A DNA stretch of 38,561 nt from Saccharofermentans sp. (GTDB lineage: Bacteria; Bacillota; Clostridia; Saccharofermentanales; Saccharofermentanaceae), in the NCBI GenBank assembly GCA_024403715.1, contig JAKSRJ010000024.1, positions 1 to 38,561 on the forward strand, given 5' to 3'. The notes beneath the pieces were generated by a model that saw nothing but the letters and a program-made list of their open reading frames with translations, searched no databases and had not been told where the DNA came from. Shown here piece by piece: positions 25,222 through 34,211 of this stretch (position 1 is its first letter; every line of letters begins with the position of its first letter). Made by a program: the position numbers and the translations under genes.

Positions 25222-27611
25222 TGAAGCATTGGAAGAAGGGAATTGCAGTTATATCTGCTGTATTAGTTTTCGCTAGTGGCGTCAGTTGTTCTGCTTTTGG
25301 TAGCAAATCTAGACGTGTAGCGGATTCTTACCTTAATTCCATGCTTAGAAGAGATGTCGATACATGTAATTCGCTTTGCATTGATGATAATTCTTATTTT
25401 GAGTCATACATGTCCTGGGAATACAAGAACCGTGCTGTAGATGTGGTTCTTAACAATACTCATTATCGTTTTGAAGACTCCTTATCTGGGATAAATAGTG
25501 AAGGTGATTATGAATATGTATATACCTTGATTATGCCGGATTTGAATGCTGCTTTGTCAATGAATCCAGAAAGCTTTGAAGAGTTTAGCGATTATCTTGG
25601 CCTATGCGGTCGCTACGATGTAACTGTATCCATAGTAGTTGATAAAGTTGATGGTGAGTTTAAAGTTAAAAACTCGTACTTTATTGCAGAGAATTTCTGG
25701 GGATCACTTTATTTCCCCAATTATGAATTTGTTTTAGATGGAGCTGCTGTAATAACAGATAGGGAGTGGACTTCTTCTAATGAAGATGGCTCATTCGAAG
25801 ACACTTCATCTATTAACTGCCACTACAATTTTTCTAGTCAGTATTTAGATTCTGGAATGAATTTGGACCTCAATTATGAATACAGAAGAAGAGGGGAGGT
25901 TATTTACTCTTCTGATGTAGTAATGGATGGTGATGGTCGAGGCTTTTCTTGTCCTTTAGGTGTGAATAATTTTAGTATAGGAATTGAGTTCTTACCTGAG
26001 TTTAATTATGAACTAATTATCTATAGCTCAGATAGTGCTTTTTATGTTGATAATCAACAGTGTACATTAAATCCATCTATGTTCCCAGAAGGCAGTGCTC
26101 TTGACGCTATTATTTGGCAGCACACAGACGGAAATGGTAGATACTTTAATACTGATACTATTGATGCAAAAGTATGGATTGATAACATGTATTATGCATC
26201 TGGTCGTCCACTAAATATCACTTACGATATTTTTCAAAATGGCGAATTAGTTCTTCGAGATGAACCAGCTATTGTAGGTGAAGGTGTAGCTGTGTGTGTA
26301 TATGAGTCTACATCTTTGCTACCAACATCAAACTATTCTATTAATGTTTATAACAACGGAATATTCTTGGGGTCTTCAGTAACTAATGTAATTCTTAATC
26401 TTAACCCAGAAAACTACACCGAATTGTCAGTGGCTACTAATGTAAGTGATACTAATTCTGACGTTAGACCTAGACTTCAAATTCTAACATCAAGCCGAAA
26501 TGCTATTGATGTAATAGATGAATACACAGATGTGGCTTTCAATTACGATGTAATAAGCATGGAAGTTTTTGAATCACGGGTAAACTCTATTCTTGCTTCT
26601 GGTGAGAATGCTCCGGATATGATTATTTGTAACAGTTCATTTGCAAATAATATGGCCAATAATGAAAATACTGTTGCTCTCAATGATATTGGTATATCTT
26701 ATTCAGAACTTCAGTATATGTATGAGTATACTTTCGCATTATCAACAGATGATAATCATGTTATCAAGGGCGTTACTTGGGAGATAAATCCTGGTGCTGT
26801 GTTCTATTCTAGAAGCGTTGCTCGTAATGTTCTTGGTGTATCAGAACCAGGTGAAGTAGCTCCTTATTTTGCTTCATGGGATGCATTTTTAGATACATCA
26901 AGACTTGTATATGAGAATACAAATGGAACAACTAGAATTATGGGCGATATAAGAGATATTGAAGAGGCATATATCATGGGACGCCCAGATAGCTGGTTTG
27001 ATAGTAATTCAAATATTGTTGCTTCTGATTATGTCGTTGATTATTTTGATTTGATTAATACGTTGTTGGACGAAGAACTTACATTTGATTGTGGTAGATG
27101 GAGTTCTGAATGGAATTCTAGAATATCCAATAGAACTACTTTAGCTCATATGGGTACTATGAGATTTGGAGAAGTTTTCCTTCGTAGTTATAACTCAGGC
27201 GATTGGGGTGTTGTTAATCCTCCAGTGGACTATTTTGATGGTGGACACTTCATTTTTGTTACTTCTTATAGTGATATGGATAATTCGGCAGCACGATTTA
27301 TAAGAGATGTAGCTATAAACGAAGAAAATCTCGAAGATATGAGTAGAAATCAGATTTGCGTTAATAATATAAGTATAATGTTAGCTGCAGCAGAAGATGA
27401 TTCTTACAATCTTCCTTGGATTGGTGGACAGAATCCATTTAAAGTATTCTCACAGGTAGCGTGGAATATCGATGCATCTGTTGTTACAACGAACGATGAA
27501 GCAATTAATGCGGTATTTGCTCAAGTATGCGAAGATTTTGCATCTAGACGTATTAGTTCTGCTTCTGATGCTGTAGAATTATTTGAAGAACTGGCGAGGG
27601 AGGTAGCATGA
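25221..27611 (+). CDS. Large lipoprotein with internal repeat and solute-binding-like domain
   Basis: 796 residues, not recognised as a named family. A signal peptide ends in a probable lipobox (GVSC, C23), so the protein is likely anchored outside the membrane. Residues ~30-170 look like a small alpha/beta domain. Two related beta-rich segments follow, about 176-285 and 292-395; both run from a W-containing strand to a segment like FNYELIIYSSDS / SNYSINVYNNGI. Residues ~405-796 resemble family 1 extracellular solute-binding proteins (APDMIICNSSFA, NPGAVFYSRSVARNVLG, a late WG segment). The ATG overlaps the rlmB stop by 1 bp. No ABC permease or ATPase is adjacent, so a sensing, wall or capture role is as likely as transport. 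Confidence 0.7.
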   Translation: MKHWKKGIAVISAVLVFASGVSCSAFGSKSRRVADSYLNSMLRRDVDTCNSLCIDDNSYFESYMSWEYKNRAVDVVLNNTHYRFEDSLSGINSEGDYEYVYTLIMPDLNAALSMNPESFEEFSDYLGLCGRYDVTVSIVVDKVDGEFKVKNSYFIAENFWGSLYFPNYEFVLDGAAVITDREWTSSNEDGSFEDTSSINCHYNFSSQYLDSGMNLDLNYEYRRRGEVIYSSDVVMDGDGRGFSCPLGVNNFSIGIEFLPEFNYELIIYSSDSAFYVDNQQCTLNPSMFPEGSALDAIIWQHTDGNGRYFNTDTIDAKVWIDNMYYASGRPLNITYDIFQNGELVLRDEPAIVGEGVAVCVYESTSLLPTSNYSINVYNNGIFLGSSVTNVILNLNPENYTELSVATNVSDTNSDVRPRLQILTSSRNAIDVIDEYTDVAFNYDVISMEVFESRVNSILASGENAPDMIICNSSFANNMANNENTVALNDIGISYSELQYMYEYTFALSTDDNHVIKGVTWEINPGAVFYSRSVARNVLGVSEPGEVAPYFASWDAFLDTSRLVYENTNGTTRIMGDIRDIEEAYIMGRPDSWFDSNSNIVASDYVVDYFDLINTLLDEELTFDCGRWSSEWNSRISNRTTLAHMGTMRFGEVFLRSYNSGDWGVVNPPVDYFDGGHFIFVTSYSDMDNSAARFIRDVAINEENLEDMSRNQICVNNISIMLAAAEDDSYNLPWIGGQNPFKVFSQVAWNIDASVVTTNDEAINAVFAQVCEDFASRRISSASDAVELFEELAREVA

Positions 27612-28855
27612 AAAATAGATATTTAGTTAAATGCATTTCTATTTTAATGTGCTTAAGCTTTCTCTTTAGTTTTGCAGGTTGTAATCTTGCAGAAGATATT
27701 AAGGTGAATTTTGAAAATAGAATATCCTCTGTAAATAATGTTTCAGCACAAGAATTGACTAGACTTATAGTTATGTCTATCAATGATTCATCTAAAACAT
27801 CGGATGCATATGCTTCTATAAACGCATACCAATTGGATAATCTCTCGTATTCTTATTTCTCTGAGTATCTAGATATACTCAGACGTAATTCAAGACAGGA
27901 TAATAATGGACGAGTAAATTCTTTTAGGATGATGAGTTCATCTGAATGTACAAGTATAGTAGGTTCATTACTTGCAAATCGCTTCGGGACATTAATTGGT
28001 GCAGAACTTTTATATGATGAGGAAGCACTATTTCCTGTTTATATGTTTTTCATTGTAGATGATAATGGTGTACCCAAAATCTCAAATGATTGGGTAAGAG
28101 GATATATTGATACATATAATTACAGTGATCACTATTTTAACTTCCTCAATGATGAAAACTCTGATGGTGTACGCGCACTTATTACACCAAGTTTAAATGA
28201 TCCTGCGTATACAGAAGAAGCAATTTCAGCACGTGTTCGAGCACTATGCGATTATTATCGTCTAAGAGTAATGTCAAATGTTGGTGCTTATGAAATAGTT
28301 CATATTTATCCGGGAAATATGTCTGTTAGAATTCCAGAGACATTGGCTGTTGATGGAACTTCCTTTGAAGAGCATATGGTTAACTTCTCTTATTTGAATT
28401 CAGGAAACTATAACATCGATGACGAAGTCGTTATAGCTGGAGATCTTAATATTGTAAATCTTGTAAGTGGCGAGAATAGGGTTCTTAGGGTTGGTAACGT
28501 ATATGCTTTGTCTGAATTGGTACAAAGAATGGGTTCACCTATTTCTTCGACATATTATGAGAATAATAATTCAAGAATAGTTCTTTATCCTGGAGTTGTT
28601 CTTAGATTCGATGAATCAATTGATTCTCATAATTGGACTGGTACACTTACTTCAATACGAGTATTTGGTAATTCTTCTGTATATACGATTGGTTACAATT
28701 TATATGTAGGTATGAGCAAGACTGCTTTGTTAGTGGCATATCCATTTATTGATGAAAATGACTATGAAATCAATGTCAGCACTTCAACAGGAGATTATAC
28801 CGTCGAATTTGAATTTGATGATGACGATACAGTTAGAATGATTAGAGTTAGTTAA
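27608..28855 (+). CDS. Lipoprotein of unknown function
   Basis: 415 residues, not recognised. The signal peptide has a lipobox-like FAGC (C25). The mature part has no obvious catalytic motif. The C-terminal ~110 residues contain two stretches of the type LSELVQRMGSPIS and YNLYVGMSKTALLVAYPF, faintly like BamE/SmpA-type or anti-sigma sensor repeats; this is only a hint. The start overlaps the preceding lipoprotein gene by 4 bp (ATGA), so the pair is co-translated and probably acts together. Its 3' end overlaps the convergent phosphatase gene by 8 bp. Confidence 0.72.
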   Translation: MKNRYLVKCISILMCLSFLFSFAGCNLAEDIKVNFENRISSVNNVSAQELTRLIVMSINDSSKTSDAYASINAYQLDNLSYSYFSEYLDILRRNSRQDNNGRVNSFRMMSSSECTSIVGSLLANRFGTLIGAELLYDEEALFPVYMFFIVDDNGVPKISNDWVRGYIDTYNYSDHYFNFLNDENSDGVRALITPSLNDPAYTEEAISARVRALCDYYRLRVMSNVGAYEIVHIYPGNMSVRIPETLAVDGTSFEEHMVNFSYLNSGNYNIDDEVVIAGDLNIVNLVSGENRVLRVGNVYALSELVQRMGSPISSTYYENNNSRIVLYPGVVLRFDESIDSHNWTGTLTSIRVFGNSSVYTIGYNLYVGMSKTALLVAYPFIDENDYEINVSTSTGDYTVEFEFDDDDTVRMIRVS

Positions 28856-29591
28856 TAATTCTTTCTTTTAATCTCTCGATTTCTTCTCTTAACATACCAT
28901 TTTCTATGAGATATTTGCTGGCATCCATGTCATACTTATCTCGTATATAATCAAGGAAAATCTCCATATTTGAAGCGTCTGATCTAAGAGTATGTCGCAT
29001 GTTTTCTACGCGTGCTTCTATAAGTGGATCGAGGAAACTCTTGGCATACTCATATGAAACCTTGTAGTTTAAAACTATATTTTCCCTTGTGGCTCCAGCT
29101 AAAAGATAAAGTAGTGCAGCAATTATTCCTGTTCGATCCTTACCATGCGCGCAATGAAATAAGATAAGACCATCGTTGTTTTCAGCTATGACGCGCATTA
29201 CCTCGACGATTTCTTTTCCTAATTCTTGAAGAACCATTATATAAAAGTCACCCATAGGATGAGTCTCGAGGAACACCATAGTTGGATCTTCCTTAAGATC
29301 TGGATCGCCGACAAATAGTGGGATGTTTACATACTTGGTTTCTTCATCCTTCTCGAAAGGGTTGCCGTAGTTTTTTACTTCTGCTGCAGAACGTAAATCT
29401 ATAACTGTCTTTACTCCATATTGTTTAAGAAGTTCGTGAGCTTTAGAAGAAGCGAGAGAAGGAGAACCTGATCTTAAAGCAATACCACTTTTAAATACTT
29501 TTCCTCCAGTTAATGGCATACCACCTAGTTCTCTACAATTGATTAAATCGTCAAAGAATAGTCGCTGATTATCTGGATTGTAAGTGTTCAT
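28848..29591 (-). CDS. Tyrosine-protein phosphatase (dual-specificity-like, Y_phosphatase3 family)
   Basis: 247 residues. The phosphatase loop is HCAHGKDRTG, with C147 and R153 as nucleophile and phosphate-binding residues. The N-terminal NCRELGGMPL and VIDLRSAAEV segments are typical of the bacterial family that includes Listeria LipA and mycobacterial PtpB. It may act on phosphotyrosine or phosphoinositides; the substrate is unknown. No signal peptide is seen, so it is probably cytosolic. GGGAG lies before the ATG, and a 14-bp palindrome sits just upstream. Confidence 0.88.
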   Translation of the reverse strand: MNTYNPDNQRLFFDDLINCRELGGMPLTGGKVFKSGIALRSGSPSLASSKAHELLKQYGVKTVIDLRSAAEVKNYGNPFEKDEETKYVNIPLFVGDPDLKEDPTMVFLETHPMGDFYIMVLQELGKEIVEVMRVIAENNDGLILFHCAHGKDRTGIIAALLYLLAGATRENIVLNYKVSYEYAKSFLDPLIEARVENMRHTLRSDASNMEIFLDYIRDKYDMDASKYLIENGMLREEIERLKERIIN

Positions 29592-29612
29592 GCAAATTCT
29601 CCCTAGTGGGTT

Positions 29613-29626
29613 TTATAGCGCTATAA
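29613..29626. promoter_or_regulatory. Perfect 14-bp palindrome upstream of the phosphatase gene
   Basis: TTATAGCGCTATAA reads the same on both strands. It overlaps a possible -10 (TATAAA on the minus strand) of the phosphatase gene and lies 16 bp before the tRNA -35. It could be an operator; the AT-rich arms also make chance possible. Confidence 0.35.
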
Positions 29627-29641
29627 TACATTATTTTTTGG

Positions 29642-29670
29642 TTGACATTCAATAAGTCGTGTACTAATAT
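29642..29670 (+). promoter_or_regulatory. Promoter of tRNA-Arg
   Basis: TTGACA (29642-29647), a 17-bp spacer and TAATAT (29665-29670) lie 22 nt before the mature tRNA 5' end. This is a near-consensus sigma-A promoter. Confidence 0.8.
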
Positions 29671-29692
29671 TATTAGGCTTTAATTAGCATAT

Positions 29693-29769
29693 GCGCTCGT
29701 AGCTCAACTGGATAGAGTGTCTGACTACGGATCAGAAGGTTGTGGATTCGATCTCTGCCGGGCGCGCCA
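29693..29769 (+). tRNA. tRNA-Arg (anticodon ACG)
   Basis: 77 nt including an encoded CCA (29767-29769). The acceptor stem 29693-29699 pairs with 29759-29765 with one wobble. The anticodon arm reads CTGA-CTACGGA-TCAG, giving anticodon ACG, whose first base is expected to be edited to inosine to read CGN codons. The T arm has TTCGATC in the loop and two wobble pairs in the stem. It has its own promoter and terminator. Confidence 0.95.
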
Positions 29770-29773
29770 ACAG

Positions 29774-29804
29774 AGCGGTTGCCGATTACGGTGACCGCTT
29801 TTTT
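29774..29804 (+). terminator. Intrinsic terminator of tRNA-Arg
   Basis: An 11-bp stem (29774-29784 with 29789-29799, including two wobble pairs; loop ATTA) is followed by six T residues. Confidence 0.9.
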
Positions 29805-29830
29805 ATTCTATTTTTTGAGGAGTACAAATT

Positions 29831-30355
29831 ATGGGTAGACTTCTTATTGTTGTAGACATGCAAAATGATTTTGTTGACGGTGCTTTAGGTTTTGACGATG
29901 CCTCAGATGTAATAGACGGTATCGTTGAAAAGATTAATGAGTATAAGGCTTCAGGTGATGAAGTAGTTTATACATTAGATACTCATTTTGACAATTATAT
30001 GGATACTCAGGAAGGTCATAATCTCCCTGTCCCTCATTGTATCAAGGGTACAGAAGGTCACAAGCTTGTTCCTGCGTTAGAAGAAGTTTTATCTGATTGT
30101 CTATGTTTTGAGAAGCCTACATTTGGCTCTTTGAAGTTAGGTAATTACATCAATGATAATGAAGACAAGTATGAGACTATTGAGATTTGTGGCTTGGTGT
30201 CTAATATTTGTGTAATATCAAATGCAATTATGGCTAAGGCAGCTGCACCTGAAGCTGAGATTATTGTAGATTCCAGATTGACTGATTCTTTTGATAAGAA
30301 ACTTGATAGTGAAACTTTCGATATATTGAAGGGTGTACAAGTTACAGTAATCTGA
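29831..30355 (+). CDS. Isochorismatase-superfamily hydrolase, probable nicotinamidase
   Basis: 174 residues, a cysteine hydrolase. The catalytic triad is visible: D9 (VVDMQNDF), K95 (FEKPTFGS) and C127 (VSNICV). A metal site D50-x-H52 with H69 (PHCIKGT) matches nicotinamidases, which convert nicotinamide to nicotinate in NAD salvage. The neighbouring genes give no pathway support. A GAGGAG ribosome site precedes the ATG. Other amidohydrolases of the family cannot be excluded. Confidence 0.82.
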   Translation: MGRLLIVVDMQNDFVDGALGFDDASDVIDGIVEKINEYKASGDEVVYTLDTHFDNYMDTQEGHNLPVPHCIKGTEGHKLVPALEEVLSDCLCFEKPTFGSLKLGNYINDNEDKYETIEICGLVSNICVISNAIMAKAAAPEAEIIVDSRLTDSFDKKLDSETFDILKGVQVTVI

Positions 30356-30429
30356 TATTTATAGCATTTTTATTAATGCTGTGATAAAATACCAACTCGG
30401 TTGTTTATTATTTTTTAAGGAGAACATAT

Positions 30430-31749
30430 ATGGCAGTAATTGAGAAACTTGAGCATTCCAAGGTTGCTATTAAGCTCGAGGCAAGCAGAGAAGAGTTCAA
30501 TAAGGCTCTTATGAGCGCTTACAACAAGAACAAGAAGAGATTCCAGGTTCCTGGTTTCCGTAAGGGTAAGGTTCCATACCAGCTCGTAGTTAAGTACTAT
30601 GGCGAGGGTGTTCTTTATGAGGATGCTATCGATGAGATTGTTAATCCTGCTTATTCTGCAGCTGTTAAGGAGAATGAACTTCAGGTTGTTTCTCGTCCTG
30701 AGCTCGATGTAGAGACTATTGATGAGAATGGTATGAAGTACACTCTCACAGTTACTGTTAAGCCAGAAGTTAAGCTCGGCCAGTATGAGGGCGTTGAGGC
30801 TCCATATATGGAAAGAGAGATTACAGATGAGTCTGTAAACAATGAGATTGAAGCAATGAGAAAGAGAAACTCAACACTTGAGAATGTTGAGGATCGTGCA
30901 GCTCAGATGGGTGATACAGTTGTTATCGACTTTGAAGGCTTCAAGGATGGTGTTGCTTTCGAGGGTGGTAAGGGTGAGAACTACAGTCTTAAGCTCGGTT
31001 CTAATTCCTTTATCCCAGGATTTGAGAATCAGGTTGCTGGTCACTCTATCGATGAGGAGTTTACTGTTGAGGTTACATTCCCTGAGGATTACCACTCTGA
31101 AGATCTTAAGGGCGCTGCAGCAACATTCAATTGTAAGATTCACAACATTAAGGAAGAGAAGATTCCTGAGCTTGATGATGAGTTCGTAAAGGATGTTTCT
31201 GAGTTCGATACTCTTGATGAACTCAAGGCTGATATCAAGAAGAATCAGGAAGAGTCTGCTAAGAACGAAGCTAAGACAGCTTTCATGAATGCTGTAGTTA
31301 GCGTAGTTGCTGATAATGCAGAGGTTGAGATTCCAGACGCTATGGTTGAAAACGAAGTTGAGGCTATGGCTGATGAGCAGGCACAGAGAATGAGCCAGCA
31401 GGGTATTGCACTTGATATGTATCTTCAGTACACAGGTCAGTCTATGGAAGCTTTCAAGGAAGGCTTAAAGCCAATGGCTCAGATGCGTGTTAAGGGTAAC
31501 CTAGTTATTGAGGCTGTTGCTAAGGAGCTCAACATTGAGGCATCTGATGAAGATTACGACAATGAGCTTGCTGAGATGGCTAAGGCTTATAACATGGATG
31601 TCGAGAGAATTAAGGAAGCTATGGGTGAGAAGAATCCATATATCCTTGAGACAATCGTTAGCAGAAAGACTGTTGAGTACCTCGCAGACAAGGCTGTTAA
31701 GACTGAGCCTAAGGACGAGGAGCCTGCTGAGGAGAAGACAGAGGAGTAA
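30430..31749 (+). CDS. tig: Trigger factor, ribosome-associated chaperone
   Basis: 439 residues. The N-terminal ribosome-binding domain contains GFRKGKVP (about 42-49). The FKBP-like prolyl isomerase domain (about 160-245, GDTVVIDFEGFKDG...FIPGFENQVAG) and the helical C-terminal arms follow. The C-terminus ends in a glutamate-rich tail. It binds nascent chains at the ribosome exit. AAGGAG precedes the ATG. A strong terminator follows, then clpX, without the clpP that often lies between them. Confidence 0.96.
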   Translation: MAVIEKLEHSKVAIKLEASREEFNKALMSAYNKNKKRFQVPGFRKGKVPYQLVVKYYGEGVLYEDAIDEIVNPAYSAAVKENELQVVSRPELDVETIDENGMKYTLTVTVKPEVKLGQYEGVEAPYMEREITDESVNNEIEAMRKRNSTLENVEDRAAQMGDTVVIDFEGFKDGVAFEGGKGENYSLKLGSNSFIPGFENQVAGHSIDEEFTVEVTFPEDYHSEDLKGAAATFNCKIHNIKEEKIPELDDEFVKDVSEFDTLDELKADIKKNQEESAKNEAKTAFMNAVVSVVADNAEVEIPDAMVENEVEAMADEQAQRMSQQGIALDMYLQYTGQSMEAFKEGLKPMAQMRVKGNLVIEAVAKELNIEASDEDYDNELAEMAKAYNMDVERIKEAMGEKNPYILETIVSRKTVEYLADKAVKTEPKDEEPAEEKTEE

Positions 31750-31784
31750 TTCTTCTTCAAAATCAAATTCAATGAAATTTAACT

Positions 31785-31817
31785 TTACCGTCATCATAAT
31801 TGGTGGCGGTAATTTTT
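31785..31817 (+). terminator. Intrinsic terminator of tig
   Basis: A 12-bp stem (31785-31796 with 31801-31812, two wobble pairs, loop TAAT) is followed by TTTTT. It separates tig from clpX, so clpX needs its own promoter in 31818-31870; no clear -35/-10 pair is obvious there. Confidence 0.88.
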
Positions 31818-31888
31818 ATTTTTATATTATTATATGGTGTGATAAACTTAATTGTTAAAACATATCTACTTTTGAAGGAGTCTATTTA

Positions 31889-33205
31889 ATGGCTAATATG
31901 AGATACGGCGGTGGTGATCGTGGGAATAGCGAAGTGTTGAGCTGTTCTTTTTGCGGAAAATCCGAGTATGATGTACCACGTTTGTTTTCAGGCGTTAATT
32001 GCTATATTTGTATTGACTGTATTAGAACTGCCTATGGCATTATTTCAGAAGAGGAAAAAGTTCAGAAGCAAAAGCGTCTTAAGGCAACAAAGCCTAAGAA
32101 GCTTATTACTCCACATGATATTAAGGATAAGCTTGATCAGTATGTAATTGGACAGGATGAGGCTAAGGTTTCCTTGGCTGTTGCTGTTTATAACCACTAC
32201 AAGAGAGTTTTTGCTACAAAGACTGACGATGATACAGAGATTTCTAAGAGTAATATCTTGATGTTAGGTCCTACTGGTTCCGGTAAGACTTTACTTGCAC
32301 AGACATTAGCGAGAATTCTCGATGTACCTTTCGCAGTTGCTGATGCTACTTCTTTGACAGAAGCTGGTTACGTAGGTGAAGACGTTGAAAATATACTTTT
32401 GAAGCTTATCATGGCTGCTGATTATGATATCGAGCGTGCTCAGATGGGTATCATCTATATTGATGAGATAGATAAGATTACTAAGAAGTCAGAGAATGTT
32501 TCTATCACTCGTGATGTAAGTGGTGAAGGTGTTCAGCAGGCTCTTCTTAAGATTTTGGAAGGAACAGTTGCTTCTGTGCCTCCTAAGGGTGGAAGAAAGC
32601 ACCCTAACGAGGAGTGCATTACAATTGATACTACTAACATACTATTTATTTGTGGTGGTGCATTTGATGGCTTAGATGAGATTATTTCTCAGCGTGTAGC
32701 AGATAAGCAGTACGGTTTTGGAGCTGATATTCAGTCCAAGAAGGATATGCATAGTGGTGCATTCTTTGGTCAGGCAACACCTCAAGATTTGATGAAGTTT
32801 GGCCTTATCCCAGAGTTTATTGGAAGAATACCTGTAACTGTAGCTCTTAACAAGCTCGTAGTAGATGATTTGGTTATGGTTTTGACACAGCCAAAGAATG
32901 CTATTGTTAAGCAGTACAAGAAGATGCTTAAGCTTGATGATGTTGATTTGGAGTTCACAGATGAGGCCGTTAGAGCAATTGCATCTAAGGCTATCGAGCA
33001 GAAGACAGGTGCTCGTGGACTTCGTTCCATTATTGAAGGCATCATGAAGAACGTTATGTTTGATATTCCATCTCAGAAGGACGTAAGTAAGTGCATAATC
33101 GATGAGGCTTGTGTCACTGAAGGCAAAGAGCCTACGATTATTTATAAGAAGAAAACAACAGGCACAAACGACGAGCCTGATGTAAATCGTCGTGATGTAG
33201 GTTAA
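31889..33205 (+). CDS. clpX: ClpX, ATP-dependent unfoldase of ClpXP
   Basis: 438 residues. The N-terminal zinc domain has C19-x2-C22 and C41-x2-C44. The AAA+ module has Walker A GPTGSGKT (about 127-134), Walker [10 protein letters not shown], and the ClpX-specific GYVGEDVEN pore region. FIGRIPV marks the sensor 2 side, and [11 protein letters not shown] is the arginine-finger region. An IGF-like loop contacting ClpP is expected around KYGFGADI (here QYGFGADI). ClpP is not encoded in the window. Confidence 0.97.
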   Translation: MANMRYGGGDRGNSEVLSCSFCGKSEYDVPRLFSGVNCYICIDCIRTAYGIISEEEKVQKQKRLKATKPKKLITPHDIKDKLDQYVIGQDEAKVSLAVAVYNHYKRVFATKTDDDTEISKSNILMLGPTGSGKTLLAQTLARILDVPFAVADATSLTEAGYVGEDVENILLKLIMAADYDIERAQMGIIYIDEIDKITKKSENVSITRDVSGEGVQQALLKILEGTVASVPPKGGRKHPNEECITIDTTNILFICGGAFDGLDEIISQRVADKQYGFGADIQSKKDMHSGAFFGQATPQDLMKFGLIPEFIGRIPVTVALNKLVVDDLVMVLTQPKNAIVKQYKKMLKLDDVDLEFTDEAVRAIASKAIEQKTGARGLRSIIEGIMKNVMFDIPSQKDVSKCIIDEACVTEGKEPTIIYKKKTTGTNDEPDVNRRDVG

Positions 33206-33229
33206 TTAACATTTAAGGAGGGTATCATT

Positions 33230-34189
33230 ATGGCTCAGATGTACAACATTTGCTTGGATATCGGCGGAACAAAAATTCTTGGTGCTATTTTCGATTCGAA
33301 GAAGCAGATTGTTTATCGTATTAAGAAAAAGACTAAGGCTGATGGTGAAGCAACACAGAATGTTGAGGAGACTATTATTTCTGTTGTAGACGAGCTTATC
33401 GAGGGATTTGGTATCAAGAAGACACAGATTAAAGCTATCGCTGCTGGTGCTCCTGGTGTTATCGATCAGCAGAATGGTATTGTTTTGACATCACCTAATC
33501 TTCCATGGAAGAACTATAACATCAGAAAGCCTATTGAGAAGAAGTTTGGAGCTCCTTTTTATATTGGAAATGACGTAAATGTTGGCGTATTAGGCGAGTT
33601 TAAGTATGGTTCTGCTAAGGGATATAAGAATGTTGTAGGTCTCTTTGTTGGAACAGGTATGGGTGGTGGCCTTATTCTTGACGGCAAGCTCTATACTGGT
33701 CATAAGTTTAAGGGCGCTGAGTATGGTCATATGATTTTGGATCCAGAAGGACCAAGATGTAACTGTGGCCAGAGAGGTTGCCTCGAGGCTTTCTCATCAA
33801 AGCAGGGCATGAGTGACTATATCAGAGGTCAGGCTGCTCGTGGACGTGAGACCGCAATGGCTGAAGGCGTTCAGGGTGGTGTATTTAAGAGTAAGCTTTT
33901 GAAGAAGAGTCTTGCTGCTGGTGACCCTGTTGCTACTGAGGCTGTAGATCGTGCCTGTCACTATTTGGCAATTGCATCTGGTAACCTCGTTAATACATTC
34001 AGTCCTGAGGTTGTTGTATACGGTGGCGGTGTTATCGAGGCATGTGGTGATTACTTCCTCGAGAAGATTTTATCTGAGGTAGATAAGTATTGTATGCCTT
34101 CTATCAGAGAGACTGTTGAGTTTAAGACTGCAGGTCTTGGAGATGATTCCATTCTCTATGGTGCTCTCTCAATGATTTTGGACAAATAA
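33230..34189 (+). CDS. ROK-family glucokinase
   Basis: 319 residues. The phosphate-binding motif LDIGGTKILGA lies at the N-terminus. The sugar site includes ENDVNV-like GNDVNVGVLGE with the catalytic aspartate, and EYGHM. The ROK zinc motif is CNCGQRGCLEAF. It phosphorylates glucose with ATP at entry to glycolysis; another hexose or N-acetyl-sugar is possible. AAGGAGGG precedes the ATG, 24 bp after clpX and 22 bp before valS, so a shared transcript is likely. Confidence 0.92.
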   Translation: MAQMYNICLDIGGTKILGAIFDSKKQIVYRIKKKTKADGEATQNVEETIISVVDELIEGFGIKKTQIKAIAAGAPGVIDQQNGIVLTSPNLPWKNYNIRKPIEKKFGAPFYIGNDVNVGVLGEFKYGSAKGYKNVVGLFVGTGMGGGLILDGKLYTGHKFKGAEYGHMILDPEGPRCNCGQRGCLEAFSSKQGMSDYIRGQAARGRETAMAEGVQGGVFKSKLLKKSLAAGDPVATEAVDRACHYLAIASGNLVNTFSPEVVVYGGGVIEACGDYFLEKILSEVDKYCMPSIRETVEFKTAGLGDDSILYGALSMILDK

Positions 34190-34211
34190 TAAAGGAAGAG
34201 AAGAATATAAA

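Noticed and set aside
30362..30381. AGCATT/AATGCT hairpin after the nicotinamidase-like gene as a terminator
   Set aside because: The stem is only 6 bp and no T-run follows; it may be part of the tig promoter region.
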